Shown: in pieces, positions 15,203 to 22,818 of the stretch | Numbering within the stretch: position 1 is the stretch's first letter | Layout: every line of letters starts with the position of its first letter | Origin: an uncultured Lentisphaeria bacterium | GTDB lineage: Bacteria; Verrucomicrobiota; Lentisphaeria; Victivallales; Victivallaceae | Length of the DNA: 56,164 bases | Reading direction: 5' to 3' | NCBI GenBank assembly: GCA_903831825.1 | Contig: CAIKZE010000060.1 | Span: forward strand, 1-56,164 | Made by a program: the position numbers and the translations under genes | Notes under the pieces: generated by a model | Database searches by the model: none | What the model saw: the letters and a program-made list of their open reading frames with translations, nothing else | What the model was told of the DNA's origin: nothing

Positions 15203-17190
15203 TTTGCTTTCTCCCAGGTTTTCAATGGATGGTATTTAACCCTTGTGCGAGGGTCTCTCGGGTCCCTGAAGAAAAAGAATCCATCCGCTTCTTTCTGATA
15301 TCCGAAACTTGTTCCGGAATATGAATTAATAGGAACTTTTGGTAATATTTCCGGAACAAGCTGTTGCAGGGAATCCGGGAAATTACCATGTTTGGCGCGG
15401 TATATTTTCAGGGCGAGATAAATTTTAGACTCTTCAAATTGTGATTTGTAGAGGAAATATTGGAAAATACCCAAATCGCATTCCGGATTATATACAAATT
15501 TTAATGGTCCGGGAATTTTTGCCGCTAGCTTAATCAGTTGAGCCTCTTCGGCATTAATATCTCGATAAGAGGTGGATTTGCGCGCCCGTTCAAGCAGTCC
15601 TTTCTCCCGGATTTTGAGTTTGAGCCATGCGGCAAGACTCTGCTGAAGCCTAGGCATATACAGACAGCGGAACAGAGTATTGGGTGCGGTTTCATAGGCT
15701 GTTCCGCAAAGAAACATAATCTTCGGGGTAAAATCTGAATTTATTACCTTTTCAACCCAGAATAATACAGCATCCGGCCTGGAAAAGTTTATGGCATCAA
15801 TTTCTTTTATGTATTTGCTATAGAACACGGCGGCTTCCGGCGTGTCCGGGCCGAAATGCGCGGCAATGCGGAATTTACCTTCCTGCATCCGGATTATAAC
15901 GCCTTTCTGCTGGCCGATAAGATTTTCTCCTGGGGATGATAACATAATATCAAACATGTCAAGGCACTTGAAAAATGCCTTGCTGTCGCCTATAATTGCC
16001 AGCGCCATGGCTTTATGGCTTAAAATGCGATCACAGCTATTAAGAATCAATTCCTGTTCATAATATGCGTTGAAATCAATTTGAGCAGGGTTGAGTCGGT
16101 AGCATGGCGGGAAACGGAAATCCGCTGATTTTTGAATGCTTTCCATAATATTGCACAAGCTGCGCGTCTCAGGAGCATTGAGAACAGCATCCGCAGTTTT
16201 AGCAAGTTCGCCATGTTCAGCGGAATCGAAGAAGCTTCCTTTGAACCAGCGATATTTTTCAAACAATCTTATTCCCGCATCATTTAAGAATTTTTTGTTG
16301 TATTCTTTGCTGAGCTTGTCTATTGCGGCGACAGCGGCCTTGCTGGCGGGTGACGCCGGAACGGGCGGTGCGAAAAACTGTGTTATCCCCGCTTGCTTTG
16401 CTTCGCTGATGGCCGCCTTTAATTGCCACGCGGTATAGCAATATGCCATGCCGTACAACGTCCATGGCAACGCAAGCAGAAGGCTGAAAGCCATAATTAC
16501 CGGTTTTATGATTTTTAAACCGCGCGATATCCGGCATGACCACAGATCCCAGCTCAGTCCAATACAAGAACCGTATAAAACTAACAGCGTAAGCAATACG
16601 ATTGCGGCAGACCATATTGTTTCATCATAAACGAAGAACATGGTTGCCGCCATGGTTCCGGGCAATAGCAATATCAGCGGCAGCGGCAATAGGATTATCG
16701 CGACAATACCGTTGCCGGTTTTTTTGCCGAGCAGCGACGTCAGAAAGACCATGGCGTGTGCCAGAATCCAGATTAAAACGACTGTCCCCGATGCCATGAT
16801 CGCGTCTACGAAATGAAGCTCATCGAAATGCCTGCCGGGAATCAGACGCATCAGTTGAACCTCTAAAATAATTAATACGAGAAAGACCGCGAGATTGGCG
16901 AGGTATTTGCAGAAGAATATTTTAGTCGGGCTTACCGGCAGTTCCAGCAGAAAGCTGTCGGTTTTCTGGCTGAATTCCCGCGCAAACGAGTCAGCCAGCA
17001 CGATGCTGTACAAAAGTGGCAACCCGATAGCCAGCGGCAGCGCCATCATCTCAACATATCCCGCAAACGTCTTATCCACGCAGACGGCCAGCATCAGCAG
17101 CCACAGCAGAACAGTAACGCTACCCAGCGCTATGACATTGCCGCGCATCTGCCGCCATTCGCTCCAGATTAATGCCTGATATGGTTTCAT
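15199..17190 (-). CDS. ABC permease with large C-terminal extra domain (copy 1)
   Basis: A 663-residue membrane protein. Residues 1-270 carry about six membrane segments (LGSVTVLLWLLMLAV, LAIGLPLLYSIVLA, LAVFLVLIILEV and others) with the block KTDSFLLELPVSPTKIFFCK in between. Residues 270-663 form a soluble, alpha-rich region that ends in LALKIYRAKHGNFPDSLQQL and VPEILPKVP, a motif common as a C-terminal piece in PVC proteins and similar to pseudopilin heads. The gene is paired with a paralogue downstream, so the two may form a heterodimeric permease served by one ATPase. Each junction in the operon is an ATGA overlap. The transported substrate is unknown. Confidence 0.75.
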   Translation of the reverse strand: MKPYQALIWSEWRQMRGNVIALGSVTVLLWLLMLAVCVDKTFAGYVEMMALPLAIGLPLLYSIVLADSFAREFSQKTDSFLLELPVSPTKIFFCKYLANLAVFLVLIILEVQLMRLIPGRHFDELHFVDAIMASGTVVLIWILAHAMVFLTSLLGKKTGNGIVAIILLPLPLILLLPGTMAATMFFVYDETIWSAAIVLLTLLVLYGSCIGLSWDLWSCRISRGLKIIKPVIMAFSLLLALPWTLYGMAYCYTAWQLKAAISEAKQAGITQFFAPPVPASPASKAAVAAIDKLSKEYNKKFLNDAGIRLFEKYRWFKGSFFDSAEHGELAKTADAVLNAPETRSLCNIMESIQKSADFRFPPCYRLNPAQIDFNAYYEQELILNSCDRILSHKAMALAIIGDSKAFFKCLDMFDIMLSSPGENLIGQQKGVIIRMQEGKFRIAAHFGPDTPEAAVFYSKYIKEIDAINFSRPDAVLFWVEKVINSDFTPKIMFLCGTAYETAPNTLFRCLYMPRLQQSLAAWLKLKIREKGLLERARKSTSYRDINAEEAQLIKLAAKIPGPLKFVYNPECDLGIFQYFLYKSQFEESKIYLALKIYRAKHGNFPDSLQQLVPEILPKVPINSYSGTSFGYQKEADGFFFFRDPRDPRTRVKYHPLKTWEKAK

Positions 17191-17558
17191 GGTTTTGTCT
17201 CCTTTAACAACTGCTTGAATATTTCGGCCAGGCGGTCGCGGGGAACGCCCAGCGCATCCGCTTTGGCAATGACGTCCTGGAGTTCGCCGGAAAGCATGGT
17301 TTCGCGCATGGCGTCGGTGTTTTTCTGTTGCAGTGAAATGAAATTGCCGCCGCCGGGTCGGCTGTCAATGATGCTTTCGTCTTTGAGCATCTGATACGCT
17401 TTGGCAACGGTATTCGGGTTGATGCGCAGTTCCATGGCCAGTTCGCGCACCGGGGGCAGGCGGTCGCCGTTGCGATACCGTCCGAACAGCGCGGAGACTT
17501 TCACCTGTTCCACAATCTGCAAATAGATCGGAACGCCGCTTTTAAGATCAATTTTCAT
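17187..17558 (-). CDS. GntR-family regulator, YtrA subfamily
   Basis: A 123-residue short GntR regulator. The winged helix occupies residues 1-75 (GVPIYLQIVEQVK, NGDRLPPVRELAMELRINPN, TVAKAYQMLKDE). The tail of about 45 residues is a small dimerisation region with no ligand-binding domain. That size and layout mark the YtrA branch, which usually represses the ABC operon it heads. It is the first gene of the operon, overlaps the permease start by ATGA, and has a promoter about 190 bases upstream with a palindrome over the -10 box. Confidence 0.9.
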   Translation of the reverse strand: MKIDLKSGVPIYLQIVEQVKVSALFGRYRNGDRLPPVRELAMELRINPNTVAKAYQMLKDESIIDSRPGGGNFISLQQKNTDAMRETMLSGELQDVIAKADALGVPRDRLAEIFKQLLKETKP

Positions 17559-17627
17559 TGCAAATTCATTGTCTCTCTATAATTATGTCACCCGTGCCGG
17601 GTTATCTTTTGTTTTTAAATTTCCCTG

Positions 17628-17672
17628 TCAGGCGCTCCGGCCTGACTTTGGACTGCGGCGACCCTGCGCCGC
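17628..17672. repeat. Two short hairpins in the leader of the GntR operon
   Basis: TCAGGCGCTCCGGCCTGA (17628-17645) and GCGGCGACCCTGCGCCGC (17655-17672) are each perfect stems of six with a six-base loop. They lie in the untranslated leader of the ABC operon. The second looks like part of a wider GGACTGCGGCG/CGCCGC repeat type. Confidence 0.55.
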
Positions 17673-17740
17673 TTTGGTTTTCCGTCCCGTTTTTGTATTT
17701 CTGTACGTTGTCTGATTCATATATTGTATGATGTCAATAC

Positions 17741-17773
17741 TACAATTGTACTACTTGAATAATACAGTTGCAA
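17741..17773 (-). promoter_or_regulatory. Promoter and likely operator of the GntR-ABC operon
   Basis: On the minus strand the -35 TTGCAA (17773-17768) is separated by 17 bases from the -10 TACAAT (17750-17745). A 10-bp palindrome TACAATTGTA (17741-17750) covers the -10 box, a natural site for autorepression by the GntR protein. Confidence 0.5.
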
Positions 17774-17862
17774 GTGTCAAAACAATTTTTTTTGAAAGAT
17801 TTTTTTGGCATGCTTCAAAAATGGCTAGTGATAGTTGGCGCTTTTTGAGATGCCGCCATTGA

Positions 17863-18145
17863 GAGCCATAGGCTCGAATCATGTTGTAAGGACGGATTTT
17901 AATCCGTCCGCCATCCCCACACAATTTGAGAGCCGTAGGCTCGAATCATATCAATCCTTATATGTTTCGTTCCTACGGAACTCGAACTTTGGGTGATTCC
18001 CGACAACGGACTGAAGTCCGTTGCTACAACATCGAACGTTCCTACGGAACACATTAAATCCAGAGCCACAGGCTCGAAACATGTTGTAAGGATGGATTTT
18101 AATCCATTCACCAGCCACACCCCCCTCATTGAGAGCCGTAGGCTC
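17863..18145. repeat. Cluster of nine GAGCC/GGACGGATT/GTTCC hairpins
   Basis: Perfect or near-perfect small hairpins follow each other: GAGCCATAGGCTC (17863), GGACGGATTTTAATCCGTCC (17890), GAGCCGTAGGCTC (17930), GTTCCTACGGAAC (17969), ACGGACTGAAGTCCGT (18006), GTTCCTACGGAAC (18038), GAGCCACAGGCTC (18063), a GGATGGATT variant (18090) and GAGCCGTAGGCTC (18133). Compensatory changes (ATA/GTA/CACA in loops only) keep the stems intact. The open frame across them on the minus strand is not a gene. Confidence 0.75.
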
Positions 18146-18621
18146 GAAACATATTCACCGGAGTTGTAGAATTGCATGCTCAACCCGTTTTTGCTATCTT
18201 TAATCTCTTTTATTTTTTCAAAAAAACTGATTTAACATACTTATTTTTAACAACTTGCATGGTTCTTTATTGACAAAACTCCTATATATGTAGACTTTGA
18301 TTTAAAAAAATTGATTTTTAATAATGGGAGTAATAGGAATAATGGGAATATGATATGGCGTATGTTCAGAGGCTCTCTAATCCTCGGGAATGCGGTTTTA
18401 AAGATTTCTCTGTGTCTCTGTGCCTCTGTGGTTAAAAATGATTGTGCTGAATTGGTCTCCAATCCTCGGAAATGTGTCCAGAATTGAAAATGGAAAATTG
18501 AAAGTTGAAAATGAAAAAGCAAAATAACAGCAGACTCAAAGCAGTCTCCAACGGCTCGGAAATGCAGTCCAAAATGAATAGAAAAGGATTTCTCTGTGTC
18601 TTTGTGTCTCTGTGGTTAAAA

Positions 18622-18721
18622 AGCCACGGGATTAGCAGTTAACGAACATCTTAACCGGATGTCGTAAATGTTGTTTGAAAATCTTATAAAAGTTAAAATA
18701 GTTGTGCTCAAATGGTCTCCA
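18622..18721 (+). repeat. 100-bp repeat, copy A
   Basis: It starts GCCACGGGATTAGCAGTTAA and ends in GGTCTCCA. It is nearly identical to 19230-19328 with a few differences at the right end (TAGTTGTGCTCAAA against TCGTTGTACTTAAA). A more diverged relative lies at about 19866-19897. Confidence 0.8.
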
Positions 18722-19229
18722 TAATCTCGGAAATGCGGTAGTATGCCAGTTTTGCCAAAACTGGCAGGGGGAGACGTTTTTGGCAAAAACGCCATACAAT
18801 GTTGTGTTGAACATGTCTCCAAGTCCTCGGAGATCGGGCGGTTGTACGGTTTGTCATGCTGAAAACATGGGGCCTATGGGGCCTATAGGTCTTATGGGGC
18901 CTATGGTTGCGGCTGGGAGCCGGGAAAACAAAGACTGGGAAGACTGGGAAGACTGGGAAAGGGGGTCCAGAATCTGCGAGGCAGTGTCCAAAATGTTTTT
19001 GCAGTAGCCGTCCGTCGAGGACGGCCAGCCCCCAGAACTCTCGGATTATGAAAACCGTTGAGTGGAGACCCTGTCCAAAATGAAGGGAGACCCTGTCCAA
19101 AATGTCCGGGTCGTCCGACTGGTCCGATCTGTCCGACTGGTCCGTCTTGGACAGGTATAGCGGCTTGTCCAAAATGGTTTGGTTGTAGTGCCGTCCGTCT
19201 CGGACGAGGGTGTCCAAAATGATTCCGTG

Positions 19230-19328
19230 GCCACGGGATTAGCAGTTAACGAACATCTTAACCGGATGTCGTAAATGTTGTTTGAAAATCTTATAAAAGT
19301 TAAAATCGTTGTACTTAAAGGGTCTCCA
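19230..19328 (+). repeat. 100-bp repeat, copy B
   Basis: Near-identical copy of 18622-18721 in the same orientation, about 600 bases away. Confidence 0.8.
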
Positions 19329-19420
19329 GAATCTCGGAAATGTAAAGAATGTGAATAGTGAATGGTAACTGGTGAATTGTGAAAACAAAGGAAAAACGGT
19401 CTTGTGCAATGGTTCAGATG

Positions 19421-19560
19421 GTGTCCAAAATGTGTTTTGTTGTAGTGTCGTCCGTCCCGGATGGGGTTCTAAATCTTCCCTCTCAGAGAGAGGGCGCGAC
19501 ACCAAAAACATTCTGCACATCAGTGTCCAAAATGAGGGGCTGGGTTGTCCAAAATGTTTG
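19421..19560 (+). repeat. 140-bp direct repeat, copy A
   Basis: It begins and ends with TGTCCAAAATG modules and contains the hairpin CCCTCTCAGAGAGAGGG. The second copy at 19628-19767 has the same length and differs at only a few bases. Confidence 0.82.
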
Positions 19561-19627
19561 GGCCCCATAAGCCCCATCGGCCGTTGTGGTAGACGGGTGT
19601 CTCCCGCGACTGCTGGATGCCCAGAGT

Positions 19628-19767
19628 GTGTCCAAAATGTGTTTTGTTGTAGAGCCGTCCGTCTCGGACGGGGTTCTAAATCTTCCCTCTCAGAGAGAGG
19701 GCGCTACACCAAAAACATTCTGCACATCAGTGTCCAAAATGAGGGGCTGGGTTGTCCAAAATGTTTG
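19628..19767 (+). repeat. 140-bp direct repeat, copy B
   Basis: Second copy of 19421-19560, 67 bases downstream. Changes include GTGTCGTCCGTCCCGGAT to GAGCCGTCCGTCTCGGAC and GCGCGACACC to GCGCTACACC. Confidence 0.82.
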
Positions 19768-19921
19768 ACCCATAAGCCCCATAAGACCCATAGGCCCCAT
19801 AAAAGCGTTGTGAGAGACGGGTGTTAGGCGCTGTCCAAAATGCTCCGGCAGTCGGGGATAATTTGTTAATGAAAACCTTAACCAGTTGTCGAAAACGGGG
19901 GCGGGACAGTCCTGTACACTT

Positions 19922-21832
19922 TCATTTAGCAACTGCGGCAGGATTGGCCGGTTTCGGCGCGCCTTTTTTGAATATATAAAATTGGTGGCCCTGATATGAT
20001 TTAGACCAGATCAGGCTGTATTCCCGGCTGTTCAACATCGCCTTATGGAGCGACGTCTGCTCATTCAGGGAGTCGCTTAAATCATAGATACGGTATTCTT
20101 TCTCAAATCTCAGCGGGAAGACCTGGTTTCTAATCACAAACTGGGCGGCGAGCCGTTCAGACGCGGCGATTGCCGCATCCGGAGGAACAATTTTTTTCAT
20201 TTCATCTACCACGGCAGTGCAATCCGGCATGTTGCCGATCGGTTTGAACGAATAGCAGCCGTAATAACTGAAAGAATAGAAATAGTTGGCCAGCGCGGAG
20301 GTTACAATCAGCCCGGCAACCATGGCGCAGGCAATGTTGCGCTTGTCCGGCAGCATGCCCTTTTTCAACAGACCGGTTGAGAGAATTCCGGCCCAGCAAG
20401 TCGGTTTTTCATCTCTCAGCACTGCCGCCAGTCCCAGCACACAGGTGACGGCGATCATGGCCACGGTTTCCGCTTGGTATTGCAGGCATAAATTTATGAC
20501 TTCCTGATTATCCTGAATGAAAACAAACAGCAGTTGAGGCGCGCTGCATAACAGGAGCAGAGGACGGTTGAAAGCGACCATGAACGACGGCAGCAGCAGC
20601 AGCAGCAGCACCGCAAGATTTTTTACGGTGAAAAGACAGCCCCAGAACGCCGCCGGATGAAGCAGCGGAGAAGCCATGATGCCCAAAATGCCTGTCCCAA
20701 GATGACTGTAGCGTTCCTGAAAATAAATATAGTTGGCGGTTCCGCACGCGGGAATAAGCAATTTAGCATAGATGACAAAAAATGCCGCCCCGATTACGGC
20801 ATAAATAATTCCATCTTTTTTTCTGCCGGATAGAAACTGAATTATCCCCCAGCCGACCCAGAACGTTCCCACCGTCTCCTGGATGGTCAGGGAATAGAGG
20901 AAAATCAGAAAGGCAATCAAATATTTTTCCCGTTCGTAAAAAACATAGAACAGGATAAAGACCGGAATAAAGAAGTAAATAATATGAAAGCCGTAAAAAA
21001 TCGAGATATTCAAATTGGATAATGACGGATATAACAAATAGGCCAGCGCCAGGCAAAAAGCGCATGGCGGGTTGAGCTGCCGGGTTCGCGCAAACCAGTA
21101 AATCAGCATCGCGCTTCCCCACAAGGTCAATGCCCCGAAAACAATGGTGGTGTAAGGTGAATTAAACAGCCAGATCAGCGGGGTGAACACCAGAAAAAAG
21201 CCCGGCGCATAGTGATGGGAAAAGAAGTTGACTCCGCCGTGCCAGTTGGTCAGCAGAAATTTGCCGGCCAGCGTATTAGCCGCAACTTCGGTGAAAATGC
21301 CCCAGTCCCCGAAGCAGAGAAACTGTACTTTCAGCGCGACATGCGACATATAGACGCCCATGCCGGTAAACCCCGCGGTGACGATTGCGGTCAACAGCAG
21401 CCAGGTCCGGTCTTTGCCGCTAGTCAAAGCATTGGCCGCCAACGGCAAAACCGGGAGGACAATTGCAAGCCGGTATATTGAAATGCCGCTCAGGGCAATG
21501 AATACGATGATAGAGAAAATATTCAAATCGAAAAATAACAGCGGCGCATAAAGGAACCATGGCAGCAGCGCCAGCAAAATCAGTCGGCGCGACTCCATGA
21601 ATCCGGCAATAAAAGACAAAGCAATAATCACCAGAAGAACCGGATAAAGCGGTTCAAAGAATGCGTTTTCCGGGGAAATGACTTTAAGGAAAACCATATC
21701 GGTGCTGAGACATTCGCCAACGGCTTGAGATATCGCCAGCCCGATAATCAAACCCAGCAAACCGATGCCGAAATAGCAGGGAAGAGATTTATATAATAAT
21801 CCGTTTTGTCTGCCGGAATTTTCTTCATCCAT
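19922..21832 (-). CDS. DUF2079 integral membrane protein
   Basis: A 636-residue polytopic membrane protein with about twelve to thirteen hydrophobic segments and a soluble C-terminal part of about 120 residues. The DUF2079 hallmark follows the first membrane segments: CFGDWGIFTEVAANTLAGKF, then HYAPGFFLVFTPLIWLF. The family is related in topology to GT-C glycosyltransferases that use lipid-linked sugars, but its reaction is not known. It stands alone with a repeat mosaic downstream, and the GGAACTGGATATATGG-type start has only a weak ribosome-binding site. Family assignment is firm and function open. Confidence 0.8.
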   Translation of the reverse strand: MDEENSGRQNGLLYKSLPCYFGIGLLGLIIGLAISQAVGECLSTDMVFLKVISPENAFFEPLYPVLLVIIALSFIAGFMESRRLILLALLPWFLYAPLLFFDLNIFSIIVFIALSGISIYRLAIVLPVLPLAANALTSGKDRTWLLLTAIVTAGFTGMGVYMSHVALKVQFLCFGDWGIFTEVAANTLAGKFLLTNWHGGVNFFSHHYAPGFFLVFTPLIWLFNSPYTTIVFGALTLWGSAMLIYWFARTRQLNPPCAFCLALAYLLYPSLSNLNISIFYGFHIIYFFIPVFILFYVFYEREKYLIAFLIFLYSLTIQETVGTFWVGWGIIQFLSGRKKDGIIYAVIGAAFFVIYAKLLIPACGTANYIYFQERYSHLGTGILGIMASPLLHPAAFWGCLFTVKNLAVLLLLLLPSFMVAFNRPLLLLCSAPQLLFVFIQDNQEVINLCLQYQAETVAMIAVTCVLGLAAVLRDEKPTCWAGILSTGLLKKGMLPDKRNIACAMVAGLIVTSALANYFYSFSYYGCYSFKPIGNMPDCTAVVDEMKKIVPPDAAIAASERLAAQFVIRNQVFPLRFEKEYRIYDLSDSLNEQTSLHKAMLNSREYSLIWSKSYQGHQFYIFKKGAPKPANPAAVAK

Positions 21833-21976
21833 ATATCCAGTTCCTGTAACGTTAACTTATCCCTGTGCGGGCTGTCTCAGGACAAAGCAAAAGCCCTTCC
21901 TGCAAGCTCACTATAACGGTGTTAAACCCGATTTTCAAGCTGGATACCGGGAAATCTCGCGCGGTGGAAGCCGGCA

Positions 21977-22543
21977 TTATTTGTCGATAATTTCCTGCAA
22001 TACCTTCAATTCTGACGCAAAATCACCGGGAACTGCCGGAACGCCGGTCGCCAACTGGTGAATTTTCAGGAAGGCGGAGATGGGGAAGTCCTGCTTCTGC
22101 CATTTTTCGCGATAGCCGTTGAGCCCGTATTTCTTCAAGATATTCCGCATTTCCAGATACAGGTTGCGTACCAGCAGGCTGAATTCGAGAACGGCGGAAA
22201 ATTTGACTTCATGGCGCACATGGATTCCGGCATGGATATCGGTGCAGCAGGTCAGTTCCACGCCCACCTGCCAGCGGTTGCCCGGCGAAAAAACATAAGA
22301 ATACATCAGCGGGTCAACTTCCCAGAAAATGTAGAGATGGCGGTCAGGTTTTTCCGGCATCCCGTCCGGTTGGTATAATGCCGCAATATCCAGAAACATT
22401 GCCGACAATTCGCCCAGCGGATCGCAGGAAGCCGCGGGAAGCTTGATTACTGCAATACCGTCGGGAGCGGCTGGAGACGCGACATGCATTTCCAGCCAGC
22501 CGGATTCGATGGCATTAATTGTAATGACAGAATTTCCCGCCAT
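21977..22543 (-). CDS. Hypothetical protein, 188 residues
   Basis: I do not recognise a family. The protein starts MAGNSVITINAIESGWLEMH, has no signal peptide or membrane segment, and is mixed alpha/beta with a conspicuous aromatic stretch (HLYIFWEVDPLMYSYVFSP) and an even acidic/basic mix. The C-terminal helix (ELKVLQEIIDK) is amphipathic. GAGGTGG stands a few bases before the ATG, so it is probably translated. It lies upstream of the DUF2079 gene on the same strand, 144 bases away, and may share its transcript. Confidence 0.6.
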   Translation of the reverse strand: MAGNSVITINAIESGWLEMHVASPAAPDGIAVIKLPAASCDPLGELSAMFLDIAALYQPDGMPEKPDRHLYIFWEVDPLMYSYVFSPGNRWQVGVELTCCTDIHAGIHVRHEVKFSAVLEFSLLVRNLYLEMRNILKKYGLNGYREKWQKQDFPISAFLKIHQLATGVPAVPGDFASELKVLQEIIDK

Positions 22544-22596
22544 AAGCCACCTCGCAATTACTTAACCACAGAAAAGCAGAAGACAGTTTTACATAT

Positions 22597-22752
22597 CTAC
22601 AGTTTCATGGTTCTACAGTTTCACGGTTCTACAGTTTCACGGTTCTACAGTTTCACGGTTCTACAGTTCTGCCGTAATACTGTAATACCGTTTTACTGTT
22701 CTACTGTTCTACTGTTCTACTGTTCTACTGTTCTACTGTTCTACCGTTCTCC
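22597..22752. repeat. Tandem repeat with 8- and 16-bp period
   Basis: The left part repeats the 16-mer CTACAGTTTCACGGTT about four times. The right part repeats the 8-mer TACTGTTC about seven times (22694-22750). The 16-mer is itself two diverged 8-mers, so one 8-bp period runs through the whole block. It lies between the unknown gene at 21977-22543 and the hydrogenase gene, with no open frame of note. Confidence 0.85.
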
Positions 22753-22818
22753 CGTGTAAAGCCCATGATTCCGCAACCACGAAACGTAAGGCTTTTTCTT
22801 GCTCCCGGTTACGGTCCG

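Larger units (their letters stand above)
18183..19921. repeat. Repeat mosaic with no credible gene
   Basis: About 1.7 kb built from recurring modules. They are the 11-mer TGTCCAAAATG (about 12 exact copies between 18.98 and 19.85 kb), TCTCTGTG...CTGTGGTTAAA (18.40 and 18.59 kb), GGGGCCTATGGGGCCTATAG (18.87 kb) and its inverse near 19.77 kb, GACTGGGAAGACTGGGAA (18.94 kb), and GTCCGACTGGTCCGA (19.11 kb). Short open frames here give repetitive peptides with no ribosome-binding sites. The modules recur at the right end of the window. Confidence 0.75.

Noticed and set aside
17863-18145. Possible CRISPR array
   Set aside because: Repeat units are palindromes of different families, spacers are not of uniform length and there are no cas genes.
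18702-19827. Short open frames giving collagen-like GPMGPIGLMGPM or RTHRTHKTH peptides
   Set aside because: They are translations of tandem non-coding repeats in several frames on both strands, with no ribosome-binding sites.
22597-22752. Possible CRISPR or iteron origin
   Set aside because: The period is 8 bp with no spacers, and no replication gene or DnaA boxes are near.
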